From Pleurocapsales cyanobacterium LEGE 06147 (lineage in GTDB: Bacteria > Cyanobacteriota > Cyanobacteriia > Cyanobacteriales > Xenococcaceae): a stretch of DNA of 64,000 nucleotides. A program made the translations under genes and the position numbers. The stretch is taken from positions 1 to 64,000 of the forward strand of contig JADEWQ010000019.1 in NCBI GenBank assembly GCA_015207585.1, written 5' to 3'. The notes beneath the pieces are model-generated. The model had not been told where the DNA came from, ran no database searches, and worked only from the letters and a program-made list of their open reading frames with translations. This document shows positions 35,317-46,310 of this stretch, in pieces; positions within the stretch are counted from its first letter, which is position 1; each line of letters opens with the position of its first letter.

Positions 35317-36698
35317 TCAGTAACATTTAATCATTCTTTCTGGTAACCACATATACCAATTTTTAGGATTAATGGGCACTTTTACTAAACCATTCTCTTG
35401 CTTAGTATAAGATTGTTCAGCTAAACATAGCCCTTGTTTTAAAGAAATAGTTGGTTCAAAATCAGCTTTTGTAATAGTATGCAAGCCATTGACTATATAT
35501 ATACAAAGCAGAGAACAAAGCAAAATATTTTCTAACTTGAGGTTATTTACTGAAAAATTGTCAAATTTCTCTATTAAGTAGGCTACTATGACAAACGACA
35601 TGAAAATAAATATTAGATTTGGAGCCATCGTGTAAACAGTTGTTTTTAGCTTAGGATTGTTTTGCATGACAACTAATAAACCAGGTCTCCAAGCAAAAGT
35701 CATCCAAGAGATACTCCCTAAACAGTAAAGACAATATACAATAATCTTTTTGCGTAAAATTAATGTAAGGGATATTAAAATAGCAATAGCTAATAATACT
35801 AAAAATTCTGGTATTTTCTCGTATATTGACGCAAATAATTGATTTATCCAAAACTTTTTAAAGAAAGCTTTATGATTATATTGTTCGTCTTGAGGAATAC
35901 CATAAACTTGACCATAACTTTTTGAGTTTAAGCCGATAATATATATATTTAAAAAATAGATTATCGTTCCAATGCCAGTTATGAAACAACTTGTTGATAT
36001 TCCTTTTAATTCAATTTTTTGAGCGACCGGAGTAACTTTTGATTTTAAAAACTTGGGAAAAGCTTGAGCTAAATAATTTAAATAAACAAAAGTAATAAAA
36101 TATTAATTGGTTGCGTAATTATACACAGAAAAATCAAAAGATCTATTGCGAACAAACTAATCTTAGAATGTTTATCAAAAAATAATATACGATCGCCTAC
36201 TAATAAAAAACAAAAATAGATAGATAAAAATCCAAAGTTTAATATTCTTCCAAAAACAAGAAAATGATCCAGTAAACCAATATTTATAAAACAATTACTA
36301 ATTATAATAGCAATTAAATATTTAATTTTAATTTTTGAATAAAATAAAAGGAGAGGAAGACAAAAAATAAATGCATATATTAAATAAGATATAATAGCTA
36401 CTATTTTAGGTACAATCAAAATATTCTCATTAAAAAAAAATCTATTTATCTCTAAACATAATGCTGCAACTAAAAATTTAAAAAACTGCATGTATCCTTT
36501 ATCTAAAAAATTGAGATATAAAGCCTTCCAGAATCCATAATTAATAATCCCAGCCAGATATTCTCTTCCATCTTCTGCCCAAATATCTTCTCTTATAAAA
36601 GGAATAGGATTACGAAGAAACAGTACTATAGCACTAATAAAAACTAGAAAAAAATAAGAATAAAGTAAGTTTTGATCTCGAAACTCTAATTTTACCAT
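35317..36698 (-). pseudogene. Polytopic membrane protein (GT-C-like), single frameshift, AT-rich
   Basis: Two frames join into one protein of about 460 residues. The first, from the ATG at 36698, reads VKLEFRDQNLLYSYFFLVF, then FIREDIWAEDGREYLAGIIN and many hydrophobic helices down to TQPINILLLLFI. The second continues directly as FVYLNYLAQAFPKFLKSK and runs through GISWMTFAWRPGLLVVMQNN-like text to the end at 35317. The switch lies near 36085 in a T-rich run. The early DIWAEDGREY resembles the first periplasmic loop of GT-C glycosyltransferases or mannosyltransferase-like proteins, but I cannot name a family. The AT content is clearly above that of both neighbours. Confidence 0.55.
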
Positions 36699-37131
36699 TC
36701 ATTCCGTTCCTTATTTAAAATTTGAATTAGTATTTATTTATTTTTAGTTATTTATTATCTTAAAAACTATTTCAGAAATGTAATATACATTTTATTGAGT
36801 AAAAAGCGACTACGCGATTCAGAACCTTAGGAGCAGCACTATTTAAATCTTTTCAAACAAGCGATCGCATCTCATAAAAAGGCGATTGTTACTACACGAA
36901 GCTGATTTCAAAATTTACTGTTTTTTCCAACTTCAAGTTCAGAATCCCAACCGATAGGAAGAGAGCCATTAGCTCTGGCATCAATGGCACCTTGAAAACA
37001 CTTTTGCTTTATCCGATTATCCGATCCACTTTGTGTAGCTTCATATTGATTGAAAAAGTCTTCTTCTGGTTGCTAGTTTTATTGCTAAAGTAAGGGCGAG
37101 CGAGATAAAATCTGCTGTATTTTTACGCATC
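36699..37131. other. Gap holding a C-terminal fragment of an unknown gene (36908-37072, minus strand)
   Basis: Apart from the DUF202 promoter, the only structure is an open minus-strand frame of 54 codons after a TAG. It reads EEDFFNQYEATQSGSDNRIK, then CFQGAIDARANGSLPIGWDS, and ends with TGA at 36908. The composition looks like coding sequence, but there is no start. It is probably the tail of a deleted gene. I do not recognise it. Confidence 0.3.
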
Positions 37132-37611
37132 ATGCCGAGCGAAGAAATGGCAAATAGGGAAAAAATCGATCGCCAACGAGAACATCAGGCTAACGAACGC
37201 ACCTTTCTAGCTTGGCTGCGTACATCTATTTCCTTAATTGCTTTTGGTTTTGCGATCGCGCGGTTCGGTTTGTTTCTGCGTCAGCTAGGAGTAGCGGTTA
37301 CGCAACGGCTAGAACCGTTCCATCCCATTTTTAATTCCCAAACCTTGGGCAATATTTTAGTCATTTTGGGCATTGCAGTTATTGCACTAGCAGCTTGGCG
37401 TTACAATCAAGTGTTTTGGCAAATTGAGCGAGGAGATTATCGACCCAATCGATGGATAGTTTGGCTGCTAACTGGAGTAGTAATGTTTTTGGGCATATTG
37501 AGTATGCCTTTATTACTGGTGTGGCGAGAAATTTCTTCTCCATCTACCAAGCCTAACGCTTCACCTCCTTCTTTTCAAAAAATTGAAACCGATCGAAATA
37601 ACTCGAATTAG
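37132..37611 (+). CDS. DUF202/YidH-family membrane protein
   Basis: The 159-residue protein carries the YidH-type signature ANERTFLAWLRTSISLIAFG followed by FAIARFGLFLRQ. Two further helices lie near residues 82-96 and 118-134 (LTGVVMFLGILSMPLLLVW). Its role is unknown; homologues are small inner-membrane proteins. A second in-frame ATG at 37147 could also be the start. Its stop codon overlaps that of the convergent HAD gene by a few bases. Confidence 0.88.
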   Translation: MPSEEMANREKIDRQREHQANERTFLAWLRTSISLIAFGFAIARFGLFLRQLGVAVTQRLEPFHPIFNSQTLGNILVILGIAVIALAAWRYNQVFWQIERGDYRPNRWIVWLLTGVVMFLGILSMPLLLVWREISSPSTKPNASPPSFQKIETDRNNSN

Positions 37612-38426
37612 ATAAATTCATTGGCTGAGAGTAGCTGTTGAATTTGAGATGGCTTTAACTCCTCTACATTGCCCAATATTATTGCAGCGCCTGCCTCTTT
37701 GAGTTTGTTAGCATAATCTGCCTGTCGCTGGGGTGCAGACTGTACGTGAGGAGGTAAAACCCCCACCCCTAGCCAACTACGCTTTGGTTGAAGCTCTCTT
37801 GCTTTAGTTACGGTGTACATATCGGCTACCGTGTCACCTACATATAACACGGGAGTCAATGGTAATTCCACGTCATCCCCTTCGATGTGTTCGACTGTAG
37901 CAAACAAACCTGTGGGGTCTGGTTTTCCCGGTACGTCTTCCATAGCAATTAATACTGGTTGTTGCAATCCCAACCGTTTTTTGAGGATATATTCTGCCGA
38001 ACCTCTGGTGGCACCACTAAAAAAACCCCAACCAATTTGGTTAATACTTAATTGCTCTAAATAGGTGGGGGACAGAAGCAATGGTTCGGAGGTAATATAT
38101 CCATCCCAGCAATCGGGATTAGTACCCCGATAACGACCTTGAAAAAAAGTAACAATACTGTCATAGTCAAGAATTATGCGATCGCGGTGGTGACCCCGAG
38201 ACTCAAAATAACGATAGATTAGTTCGCGGGATGCTTCCCAGTCATTATTCCAGATCCCTTCTCCCTTGAGGCGATCGATGTCTTCCATAGTCGGTCGCCA
38301 GTTTCCTTCAGTAAAGTGCTCGACTGTATCGGCGATCGCCCTGCGGTAAGAGCCGCTAACATCTCTAATCACCCCATCAATATCAAAAACGACAATTGTT
38401 GTTAATTTCTTCCGCGCCATAGCCAA
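37608..38426 (-). CDS. HAD-superfamily phosphatase (TIGR01548-type)
   Basis: The 272-residue protein has HAD motif I as VVFDIDGVIRDVSGSYRRAI, with the nucleophile and acid-base aspartates. The substrate-cap region includes DIDRLKGEGIWNNDWEASRE, motif II is WGFFSGATRGSAEY, motif III is DVPGKPDPTG and motif IV is VLYVGDTVADMYT. This arrangement matches a HAD subfamily widespread in cyanobacteria and plants, with no proven substrate that I know. A shorter start at 38420 (MARKK) is equally possible. It ends convergently on the DUF202 gene. Confidence 0.85.
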   Translation of the reverse strand: MAMARKKLTTIVVFDIDGVIRDVSGSYRRAIADTVEHFTEGNWRPTMEDIDRLKGEGIWNNDWEASRELIYRYFESRGHHRDRIILDYDSIVTFFQGRYRGTNPDCWDGYITSEPLLLSPTYLEQLSINQIGWGFFSGATRGSAEYILKKRLGLQQPVLIAMEDVPGKPDPTGLFATVEHIEGDDVELPLTPVLYVGDTVADMYTVTKARELQPKRSWLGVGVLPPHVQSAPQRQADYANKLKEAGAAIILGNVEELKPSQIQQLLSANEFI

Positions 38427-38497
38427 CTATCAGGTATAATAAGATTTGATTAATGATTAAAAATAGAATAAGTAAATATAGAAACTCGGAGGTGTAA

Positions 38498-38800
38498 TTG
38501 GAGTCAAAATTTACTTTAAAAGTTCTTTGGTTAGAAAAAGATGTTGCCATTGCGGTAGATCAGGTTGTCGGTAAAGGAACTAGCCCTTTAACCGCTTATT
38601 TTTTCTGGCCTCGTAAGGACGCTTGGCAACAGTTAAAAGAAGAGTTAGAAGCAAAGCATTGGATATCAGAAGCCGAGCGGGTTGAAATACTCAATCAAGC
38701 TACAGAAGTAATCAATTTCTGGCAAGAACTCGGTAAAACCATCTCAATGGCACAAGCTCAGGAAAAGTTTCCACAGGTGGTTTTTAGTGGAACTAACTAA
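38498..38800 (+). CDS. ycf65: Plastid-specific-type 30S ribosomal protein 3 (PSRP-3/Ycf65)
   Basis: This 100-residue protein is the cyanobacterial and plastid small-subunit ribosomal protein PSRP-3 (cS23). [40 protein letters not shown] and [18 protein letters not shown] are nearly invariant in the family. The start is a TTG at 38498. A strong CGGAGG ribosome site stands six bases before it, and no ATG or GTG lies in frame, so the TTG call is firm. It stands alone and is followed by inverted repeats shared with the convergent atp genes. Confidence 0.93.
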   Translation: MESKFTLKVLWLEKDVAIAVDQVVGKGTSPLTAYFFWPRKDAWQQLKEELEAKHWISEAERVEILNQATEVINFWQELGKTISMAQAQEKFPQVVFSGTN

Positions 38801-38811
38801 CAAAGTAAATT

Positions 38812-38843
38812 AATTGAGGTTTAGCGATACTTGAGCCTCAATT
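38812..38843 (+). terminator. Hairpin after ycf65
   Basis: AATTGAGG and CCTCAATT form a perfect 8-bp stem with a 16-base loop, followed by TAAAAC rather than a clean T run. Confidence 0.5.
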
Positions 38844-38877
38844 TAAAACAATAACTGAGATTTTCTCCAACCAGTTA

Positions 38878-38905
38878 AGGGCAGAGTCATCAAAACTTCT
38901 GCCCT
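38878..38905. terminator. Second hairpin between ycf65 and atpC
   Basis: AGGGCAGA and TCTGCCCT form a perfect 8-bp stem with a 12-base loop, followed on the plus strand by a T-rich TAATTTATTTTATTT. It lies 23 bases past the atpC stop and may end both convergent transcripts. Confidence 0.6.
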
Positions 38906-38927
38906 AATTTATTTTATTTATGGTTTA

Positions 38928-39344
38928 TTAAACCGATACCATCCCTCCAGCTGCCTGGAATCTTGCTCTAGCTCGCTTTAATGCCTGTTTTGCTTGAAAC
39001 TTTTGTTGGCGATCGCCATTTTTATCTACTTCGTTAAAGCGACTTTGAGCTTGCTCGAACTCGGTCCGAGCGGCTTCACGATCGATGGAATCACCCATTT
39101 CAGCAGAATTGACAAGGACTTTAACCTCATTATTTTCCACCTCAGCAAATCCACCCATCAAAGCGATCGCTTTCCAATCCTTGCCAGGACGGATGCGCAT
39201 TACACCCACATCCAAAGCACTCAAAAGAGGCGCGTGACCTGAAAGAATACCTAGTTGTCCGGTAGTGCTAGGTAAAATAATTTCTTCAACTTTATCGTCC
39301 CAAACAGTTTTATCGGGAGTAATTACTTTTAAACTTAATACCAT
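38928..39344 (-). CDS. atpC: ATP synthase epsilon subunit
   Basis: The 138-residue subunit is part of the F1 central stalk and inhibits ATP hydrolysis. The N-terminal beta sandwich shows [40 protein letters not shown] and [20 protein letters not shown]. The C-terminal helical hairpin ([14 protein letters not shown], then [16 protein letters not shown]) is present. It follows the beta subunit gene by 107 bases on the same strand, the two-gene arrangement in which cyanobacteria and chloroplasts keep these subunits apart from the main atp operon. Confidence 0.96.
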   Translation of the reverse strand: MVLSLKVITPDKTVWDDKVEEIILPSTTGQLGILSGHAPLLSALDVGVMRIRPGKDWKAIALMGGFAEVENNEVKVLVNSAEMGDSIDREAARTEFEQAQSRFNEVDKNGDRQQKFQAKQALKRARARFQAAGGMVSV

Positions 39345-39451
39345 CTTTTTTAGTTATCAACGATCGATTATCCCTGACCGAATTTTATTAGGTGTTGGGT
39401 AGATTCTATATTTAACCTAAAATCTAACACCTAATAACTGCTCAGTTTCGA

Positions 39452-41209
<1,758 letters not shown>

Positions 41210-42589
41210 ATGGCAAAAGCAATAATTTCTGAAGCAGATAATTTAGCGGCTACTCTGTTATCTTCTTCAACTTCAACAAGTAAATCTAGTAGCAAAATTG
41301 TCGCTCCATCTTTATTAGCCGATGCGAGCACCCGACTCGAACGAGCTTTGCGATACGTTTCTATTTCCGATGATGCAATATCCCGTCTGAGATATCCTAA
41401 AGCTAGCTTGAGTGTTTCTATTCCAGTGAGAATGGATGATGGTTCCCTAAGAATTTTTCAGGGTTATCGCGTCCGCTACGACGACACTAGAGGACCGGGA
41501 AAAGGAGGAGTGCGCTATCATCCCAATGTCACTCTTGATGAAGTGCAATCTCTTGCATTTTGGATGACTTTTAAGTGTGCGCTCCTCAATCTTCCCTTTG
41601 GCGGTGCTAAAGGAGGAGTGACGGTTAATCCCAAAGAGTTATCCCAAGCAGAATTAGAAAGATTGAGTCGGGGTTATGTAGATGCGATCGCCGATTTTAT
41701 CGGTCCTGATGTAGATATTCCCGCTCCCGATGTTTACACCAACTCTACCATTATGGGTTGGATGATGGATCAGTATAGTATTATCAAACGTCAACTCACT
41801 CGGGGCGTAGTTACGGGAAAACCTCTGACTTTAGGCGGCAGTCGTGGAAGAGAGACAGCAACAGCGATGGGAGCTTTCTACATCATCCAGACAATTTTGC
41901 CCAAATTTAACCAAATACCAGAACAAACTACTGTAGCCATGCAAGGTTTTGGCAATGCGGGGTCAACCCTTGCCGATTTACTAGCTAAAGCAGGATATAA
42001 AGTAGTAGCAGTCAGCGACTCTCAAGGAGGAATCTACGCACCACAAGGTCTAGATATTCCTAGCATTCGAGAGTATAAAAATAGTCGTCGCAGTGTTAAG
42101 GCTGTTTATTGCAAAGATAGCGTTTGTAATATCGTCGAACATCAAGTTATTACTAATGAGCAACTTTTAACCTTAGATGTCGATGTACTAATTCCAGCAG
42201 CATTGGAAAATCAAATTACAATTGCCAATGCATCAGATGTCAAGGCTAAATATATCTTTGAAGTTGCTAATGGTCCCATTACTTCGGCTGCTGACGATAT
42301 TTTGTCAGACAAAGGCATTCATGTCTTTCCCGATATTTTAGTTAATGCTGGAGGCGTGACAGTTAGTTATTTTGAATGGGTACAGAATCGCAATGGCTGG
42401 TATTGGACGCTAGAAGAAATCAATCAGCGTCTTAAGGAAAAAATGGAGGCAGAAACCCAACAAACTTGGTCAATTGCGCAAGAATTAGGAGTGAGCATTC
42501 GTACTGCAGCCTATATCCATGCCTTAAATCGACTCGGAGAAGCTTTAGATGCTAAAGGTACGAGGGACTACTATATTAACCCCATGTAA
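41210..42589 (+). CDS. gdhA: Glu/Leu/Phe/Val dehydrogenase family protein, probable glutamate dehydrogenase
   Basis: The enzyme interconverts glutamate and 2-oxoglutarate plus ammonium. Residues around 78-120 hold the substrate site: GYRVRYDDTRGPGKGGVRYH, then LNLPFGGAKGGVTVNPKEL with the catalytic lysine. DVDIPAPDVYTNSTIMGWMM follows. The Rossmann motif is VAMQGFGNAGSTLADLLAKA. An N-terminal Ser/Thr-rich extension of about 35 residues precedes the core. I choose the ATG at 41210 over an in-frame GTG nine bases earlier, giving 459 residues. It is monocistronic. Confidence 0.93.
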   Translation: MAKAIISEADNLAATLLSSSTSTSKSSSKIVAPSLLADASTRLERALRYVSISDDAISRLRYPKASLSVSIPVRMDDGSLRIFQGYRVRYDDTRGPGKGGVRYHPNVTLDEVQSLAFWMTFKCALLNLPFGGAKGGVTVNPKELSQAELERLSRGYVDAIADFIGPDVDIPAPDVYTNSTIMGWMMDQYSIIKRQLTRGVVTGKPLTLGGSRGRETATAMGAFYIIQTILPKFNQIPEQTTVAMQGFGNAGSTLADLLAKAGYKVVAVSDSQGGIYAPQGLDIPSIREYKNSRRSVKAVYCKDSVCNIVEHQVITNEQLLTLDVDVLIPAALENQITIANASDVKAKYIFEVANGPITSAADDILSDKGIHVFPDILVNAGGVTVSYFEWVQNRNGWYWTLEEINQRLKEKMEAETQQTWSIAQELGVSIRTAAYIHALNRLGEALDAKGTRDYYINPM

Positions 42590-42667
42590 GCTTTCAATCA
42601 GCAGACAGAATGCAGGAGACAGCAATCAGAAGATAATTAACGAATTTATTGTATTTATCGTTAATTA

Positions 42668-42702
42668 AAGACCATTAAATCAAAGATTTTAATGGGGGTC
42701 TT
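42668..42702 (+). terminator. Candidate terminator after gdhA
   Basis: AAGACC and GGTCTT close a hairpin extended by ATTAAATC/GATTTTAAT with small bulges. No uniform T run follows, so confidence is moderate. Confidence 0.4.
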
Positions 42703-42867
42703 AGACCTAATCTTTATTCTTATCTACTGACTACTGACTTCTTTTTGATAACCTAAAAATATAGCAGTAAAGAGGCGTGTTCGTGCGCCTCGATCTTTGT
42801 TGCTTAACACCGATACAAATTTATTCAAGTCAAAATTTCAAATTTACCAACATTTATTACAGTAAAG

Positions 42868-44226
42868 ATGTTACCTGAAAAAGATATTTATGAAGTAGCG
42901 ATCGTTGGTGCGGGAGTTTGCGGCACTGCCTTGCTATATACCTTAAGCAATTACACTAACGTCAATAAAATTGCTTTATTGGAAAAAAATCAGGCAGTTG
43001 CTTTAGTTAATTCTCATCAAAATAGTAATAGTCAAACCCTTCATTTTGGCGACATCGAAACTAATTATACGTTGGCCAAAGCACGAAAAGTTAATCTAGC
43101 AGCTAGTCTGGTTAAAAATTATCTACTGCGGTACGATCCACAACAAGAAATTTATACTAAATACCATAAAATGGTATTGGCTGTTGGCAAAGAGCAAACA
43201 GAACAAATTAGGAAAAGATATCAAGAATTTAAGCAGTTATTTCCTGAATTAAGATTAATAGAACGTCAGGAAATACAATCTATTGAACCAAAAGTTTTAC
43301 AAGGAAGAGATACCGAAGAAGAAATTTTGGCGTTATATACTCCAGAAGGTTATACAGTTGATTTTCAGAAGTTAGCTCAATCTTTTGTTAATAATGCTCT
43401 CAATATTTCAAATAAAACAATTGAGCTAATGATGGGAACAAAAGTCAAAAAAATAGAAACAAAAGAAGACCTTCTCTACATCCAAATGGATCGGAAAACG
43501 ATCGCAGCCAAAGCAGTAGCCGTGACGGCAGGTGCTCATAGCTTATTACTAGCAAAATCAATGGGTTATGGTCAAAATTATGCTCTTTTGAGCGTGGCGG
43601 GAAGTTTTTACTTTGCTCCAGAAATGCTCAACGGCAAAGTCTATACTGTACAACTTCAAAAATTACCATTTGCTGCCATTCACGGCGATCCCGAAGTACA
43701 CGATCGCCGTCACACTAGATTTGGTCCTACTGCTAAAGTATTGCCAATGTTAGAGCGGCATAATTATAGTACTGTTTGGGAGTATCTGCAGACAGCGGGG
43801 TTAAGTTTAGCTGCCTTTAAAAGTTTCTGGAAGATTCTCTCCGATCCGGTTATTTTTAAATATATATTGAAAAATTTCATCTACGACCTTCCTTTTATCG
43901 GCAAAAGACTGTTTATTGAAGAAGTACGCCACATTATTCCTTCAATTAAATTAAGCGAGTTGCAATTTGCCAAGGGATATGGAGGGATCAGACCGCAAAT
44001 TATCGATCTCAAGTCTCAAAGTTTGGAAATGGGAGAAGCCAAAATTGTTGGCGATCGCATTTTGTTTAACATCACTCCTTCTCCTGGTGCATCTACGTGT
44101 TTACAAAATGCGCAAGACGATACACGAAGATTGATTAGTTTTTTAGGAGAAGAATACACTTTTGACCAAGAAAGATTTTTAGCCGATCTAGCGAGCGACG
44201 AATTATGTCAAAGTCAGTCGGTTTAA
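42868..44226 (+). CDS. FAD-dependent oxidoreductase, malate:quinone oxidoreductase-like
   Basis: The N-terminal dinucleotide fold reads EVAIVGAGVCGTALLYTL, followed by ALLEKNQAVALVNSHQNSNS and TLHFGDIETNYTLAKARKV. This last pattern is typical of malate:quinone oxidoreductases, which pass electrons from malate to quinone. FAD-contact residues return in VAVTAGAHSLLLAKSMGYG and NITPSPGASTCLQNAQDD. At 452 residues it is shorter than E. coli Mqo (548), so a related hydroxyacid or amino acid oxidase is possible. The 3' end overlaps the stop of the convergent MscS gene by four bases. Confidence 0.75.
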   Translation: MLPEKDIYEVAIVGAGVCGTALLYTLSNYTNVNKIALLEKNQAVALVNSHQNSNSQTLHFGDIETNYTLAKARKVNLAASLVKNYLLRYDPQQEIYTKYHKMVLAVGKEQTEQIRKRYQEFKQLFPELRLIERQEIQSIEPKVLQGRDTEEEILALYTPEGYTVDFQKLAQSFVNNALNISNKTIELMMGTKVKKIETKEDLLYIQMDRKTIAAKAVAVTAGAHSLLLAKSMGYGQNYALLSVAGSFYFAPEMLNGKVYTVQLQKLPFAAIHGDPEVHDRRHTRFGPTAKVLPMLERHNYSTVWEYLQTAGLSLAAFKSFWKILSDPVIFKYILKNFIYDLPFIGKRLFIEEVRHIIPSIKLSELQFAKGYGGIRPQIIDLKSQSLEMGEAKIVGDRILFNITPSPGASTCLQNAQDDTRRLISFLGEEYTFDQERFLADLASDELCQSQSV

Positions 44227-45911
44227 TCTGAATAGATCGATTCTTCTTTGTCTGTTCCTGCGCCATTGGAATGGCGATTCAACCATACCTGCTGCTGCGG
44301 TGGAAGAATGGGGATGCCAGCACGCTTGAAAGCGATCGCGATGCGGCGGCGAAACTCTCGCGATACTTCCCATTGTTTGAGAGGTTCTGTTTTAATCCAA
44401 ACTTTAATAATTATGCCTCGATCTTCAAAATTGTCCACTCCAAGTACTTGAGGGGATTCTAATATTTTCTCTTGCCAAAGGGAATCTTGGCTCATTTCTT
44501 CTGCCACATGAGAGATTAAATGCAACGCTTTATCCACATCAGTATGATAAGCGATCGGAATGTTCAAATCCGCTCTCGACCATTGACTAGAAAGATTAGC
44601 AACTATCCTAATTTCACTATTAGGAACGGTGATTAATCGTCCCGCAGCATCCCTAAGCTGAGTAATCCGCAAATTCATATTTTCTACCAAACCATCAACT
44701 TCTCCAACTTTGATGACATCGCCAACAGCGTATTGGTCTTCGAGAAGAATAAAAAAACCGTTGATGGCATCTTTGATCAAGTTTTGCGAAGCCAAAGATA
44801 TGGCAAGACCGAGAATTCCAGCACCAGCTAACAAGGGAGCAACATTTACGCCAGCAACGGAAAAAGCCACTAAAATTCCTATTCCAGTCCAGATAACTGT
44901 AACTACACTTCTGCCAATTCTGGTAATAGTATTTACCCGCAATTGTGTGCGTTGATTGGCTCTCATACTTAATACATATGTACTACCAAAAAAGGTAGAG
45001 ACAAAACGAGCAATTAGCGCATAGCTGAGGCGAATAAAAAGGTAAGTGAGTATGCCAACGCCTACAATTATTAAAGGAATGCGAATAGCAACAATAATCA
45101 AAGTGTAAATTACTCGGGTATGGGGGAATAAAAACAGAACATATAAAATGCCTCCTCCCCAAAGAAGGATTCGTAATAATTGAAGCAATCGATATTGAAT
45201 TTCTTTAATATTCCAATGTTGCCTTTGAGTCAGCTGAGTCGATATAGGCGCAGAACGAGAACTTTCAGAGGGTGCTAGCTGTTGTCTTGATTTTCGCAAG
45301 CGGCGAATCCAACGAGAAATTGGCAAACTAGATAAGATGATAGCTACGCTTACGATAGCAGCTATTATTCCTTGACGAGCTAAAAATCCCGGTTGTCTTT
45401 GTTGTCTTGCTTGTTGAAAACCTCTCTCCAAGACTTCAATAATCTGGTCAGCTCTTGTGGGAACATTAACTCCATAGGCTTCAGCATCTTGACGAGTAAT
45501 AGTTAAAAGTCGGGCATCCTCATTCTCAATCGTGCGTTCTTTGCCTCTAACTTCAATATAGATATCCCATAAATTACCATTCTGTTGTTTTCTAATATTA
45601 AATTGCGTAGTCTCATCCTCTAAATAGACACTGCTAATATCATTAAATCTGCTCTGAATTACTTGAATTCTTTCAGATAACTCTGAAGGAGTTGTAGAGA
45701 CAATTTTAAATAAACAACGGCCATCTAGACGAATGCAACCAAATTCTTGGGAATGAGGTTGCATTTGACCGAGTATTTCTCTGTATTCTCTGAGGTTTTG
45801 TAGAGAAGGTAATTGAGCTTGGACTGAGGAGGCGACGAAAATAGTTATTGTTATTAAGCAGCTAATAATTGCAACGGTAATGTTTTTTTTGAACATAAAT
45901 TTATTGCTCAA
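44223..45911 (-). CDS. MscS-family mechanosensitive ion channel
   Basis: The 562-residue protein starts with a signal-like helix (VAIISCLITITIFVASSVQA) and a periplasmic domain of about 150 residues. Several membrane helices follow, then the MscS core: the pore helix region AGVNVAPLLAGAGILGLAIS, LASQNLIKDAINGFFILLED and the beta domain YAVGDVIKVGEVDGLVENMN. The C-terminal cytoplasmic cage includes ILESPQVLGVDNFEDRGIII. Such channels open under membrane tension to release solutes. The periplasmic domain places it with the larger, MscK-like cyanobacterial members. It is alone and convergent with the oxidoreductase gene. Confidence 0.92.
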   Translation of the reverse strand: MSNKFMFKKNITVAIISCLITITIFVASSVQAQLPSLQNLREYREILGQMQPHSQEFGCIRLDGRCLFKIVSTTPSELSERIQVIQSRFNDISSVYLEDETTQFNIRKQQNGNLWDIYIEVRGKERTIENEDARLLTITRQDAEAYGVNVPTRADQIIEVLERGFQQARQQRQPGFLARQGIIAAIVSVAIILSSLPISRWIRRLRKSRQQLAPSESSRSAPISTQLTQRQHWNIKEIQYRLLQLLRILLWGGGILYVLFLFPHTRVIYTLIIVAIRIPLIIVGVGILTYLFIRLSYALIARFVSTFFGSTYVLSMRANQRTQLRVNTITRIGRSVVTVIWTGIGILVAFSVAGVNVAPLLAGAGILGLAISLASQNLIKDAINGFFILLEDQYAVGDVIKVGEVDGLVENMNLRITQLRDAAGRLITVPNSEIRIVANLSSQWSRADLNIPIAYHTDVDKALHLISHVAEEMSQDSLWQEKILESPQVLGVDNFEDRGIIIKVWIKTEPLKQWEVSREFRRRIAIAFKRAGIPILPPQQQVWLNRHSNGAGTDKEESIYSD

Positions 45912-46310
45912 TTAATTGTCAATTAGTTAATAATTGATTTTAAAACCCTGTTTGAAAGCCAATGGTAATTAAAATTTGTTAACAAACCTATAATTTTCCA
46001 ATTAATTATTTTTATTTATGTTATAAAAAAATTTAATCCTAGTAAGTACGATTTTAAATTAAAGTTATCTTTCTGTTGAAATCAAAAAAATAATTTAGTC
46101 AAGCTCATTACACTGGAAAAAATTTAATTTTGACCTTTTCTAGGATAGACAAGATTTAAATAAAATGCACTAATTAAGTAAAAACACTGAATTAATATTA
46201 GGATAATCCTTAGTATTTCTTATTATCTGGGCTATTCGATTATCTACAAAAATAATAATGCTATTCTACTCATAGCCCCTGTTGTGTGGGAGTTGGGAGA
46301 GAGTTTGTTT
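45912..46310. other. AT-rich divergent promoter region before the MscS and GH5-like genes
   Basis: No gene is visible in about 400 bases of strongly AT-rich sequence. It presumably holds promoters for both flanking genes. I see no clear inverted repeat that suggests a specific operator. Confidence 0.4.
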
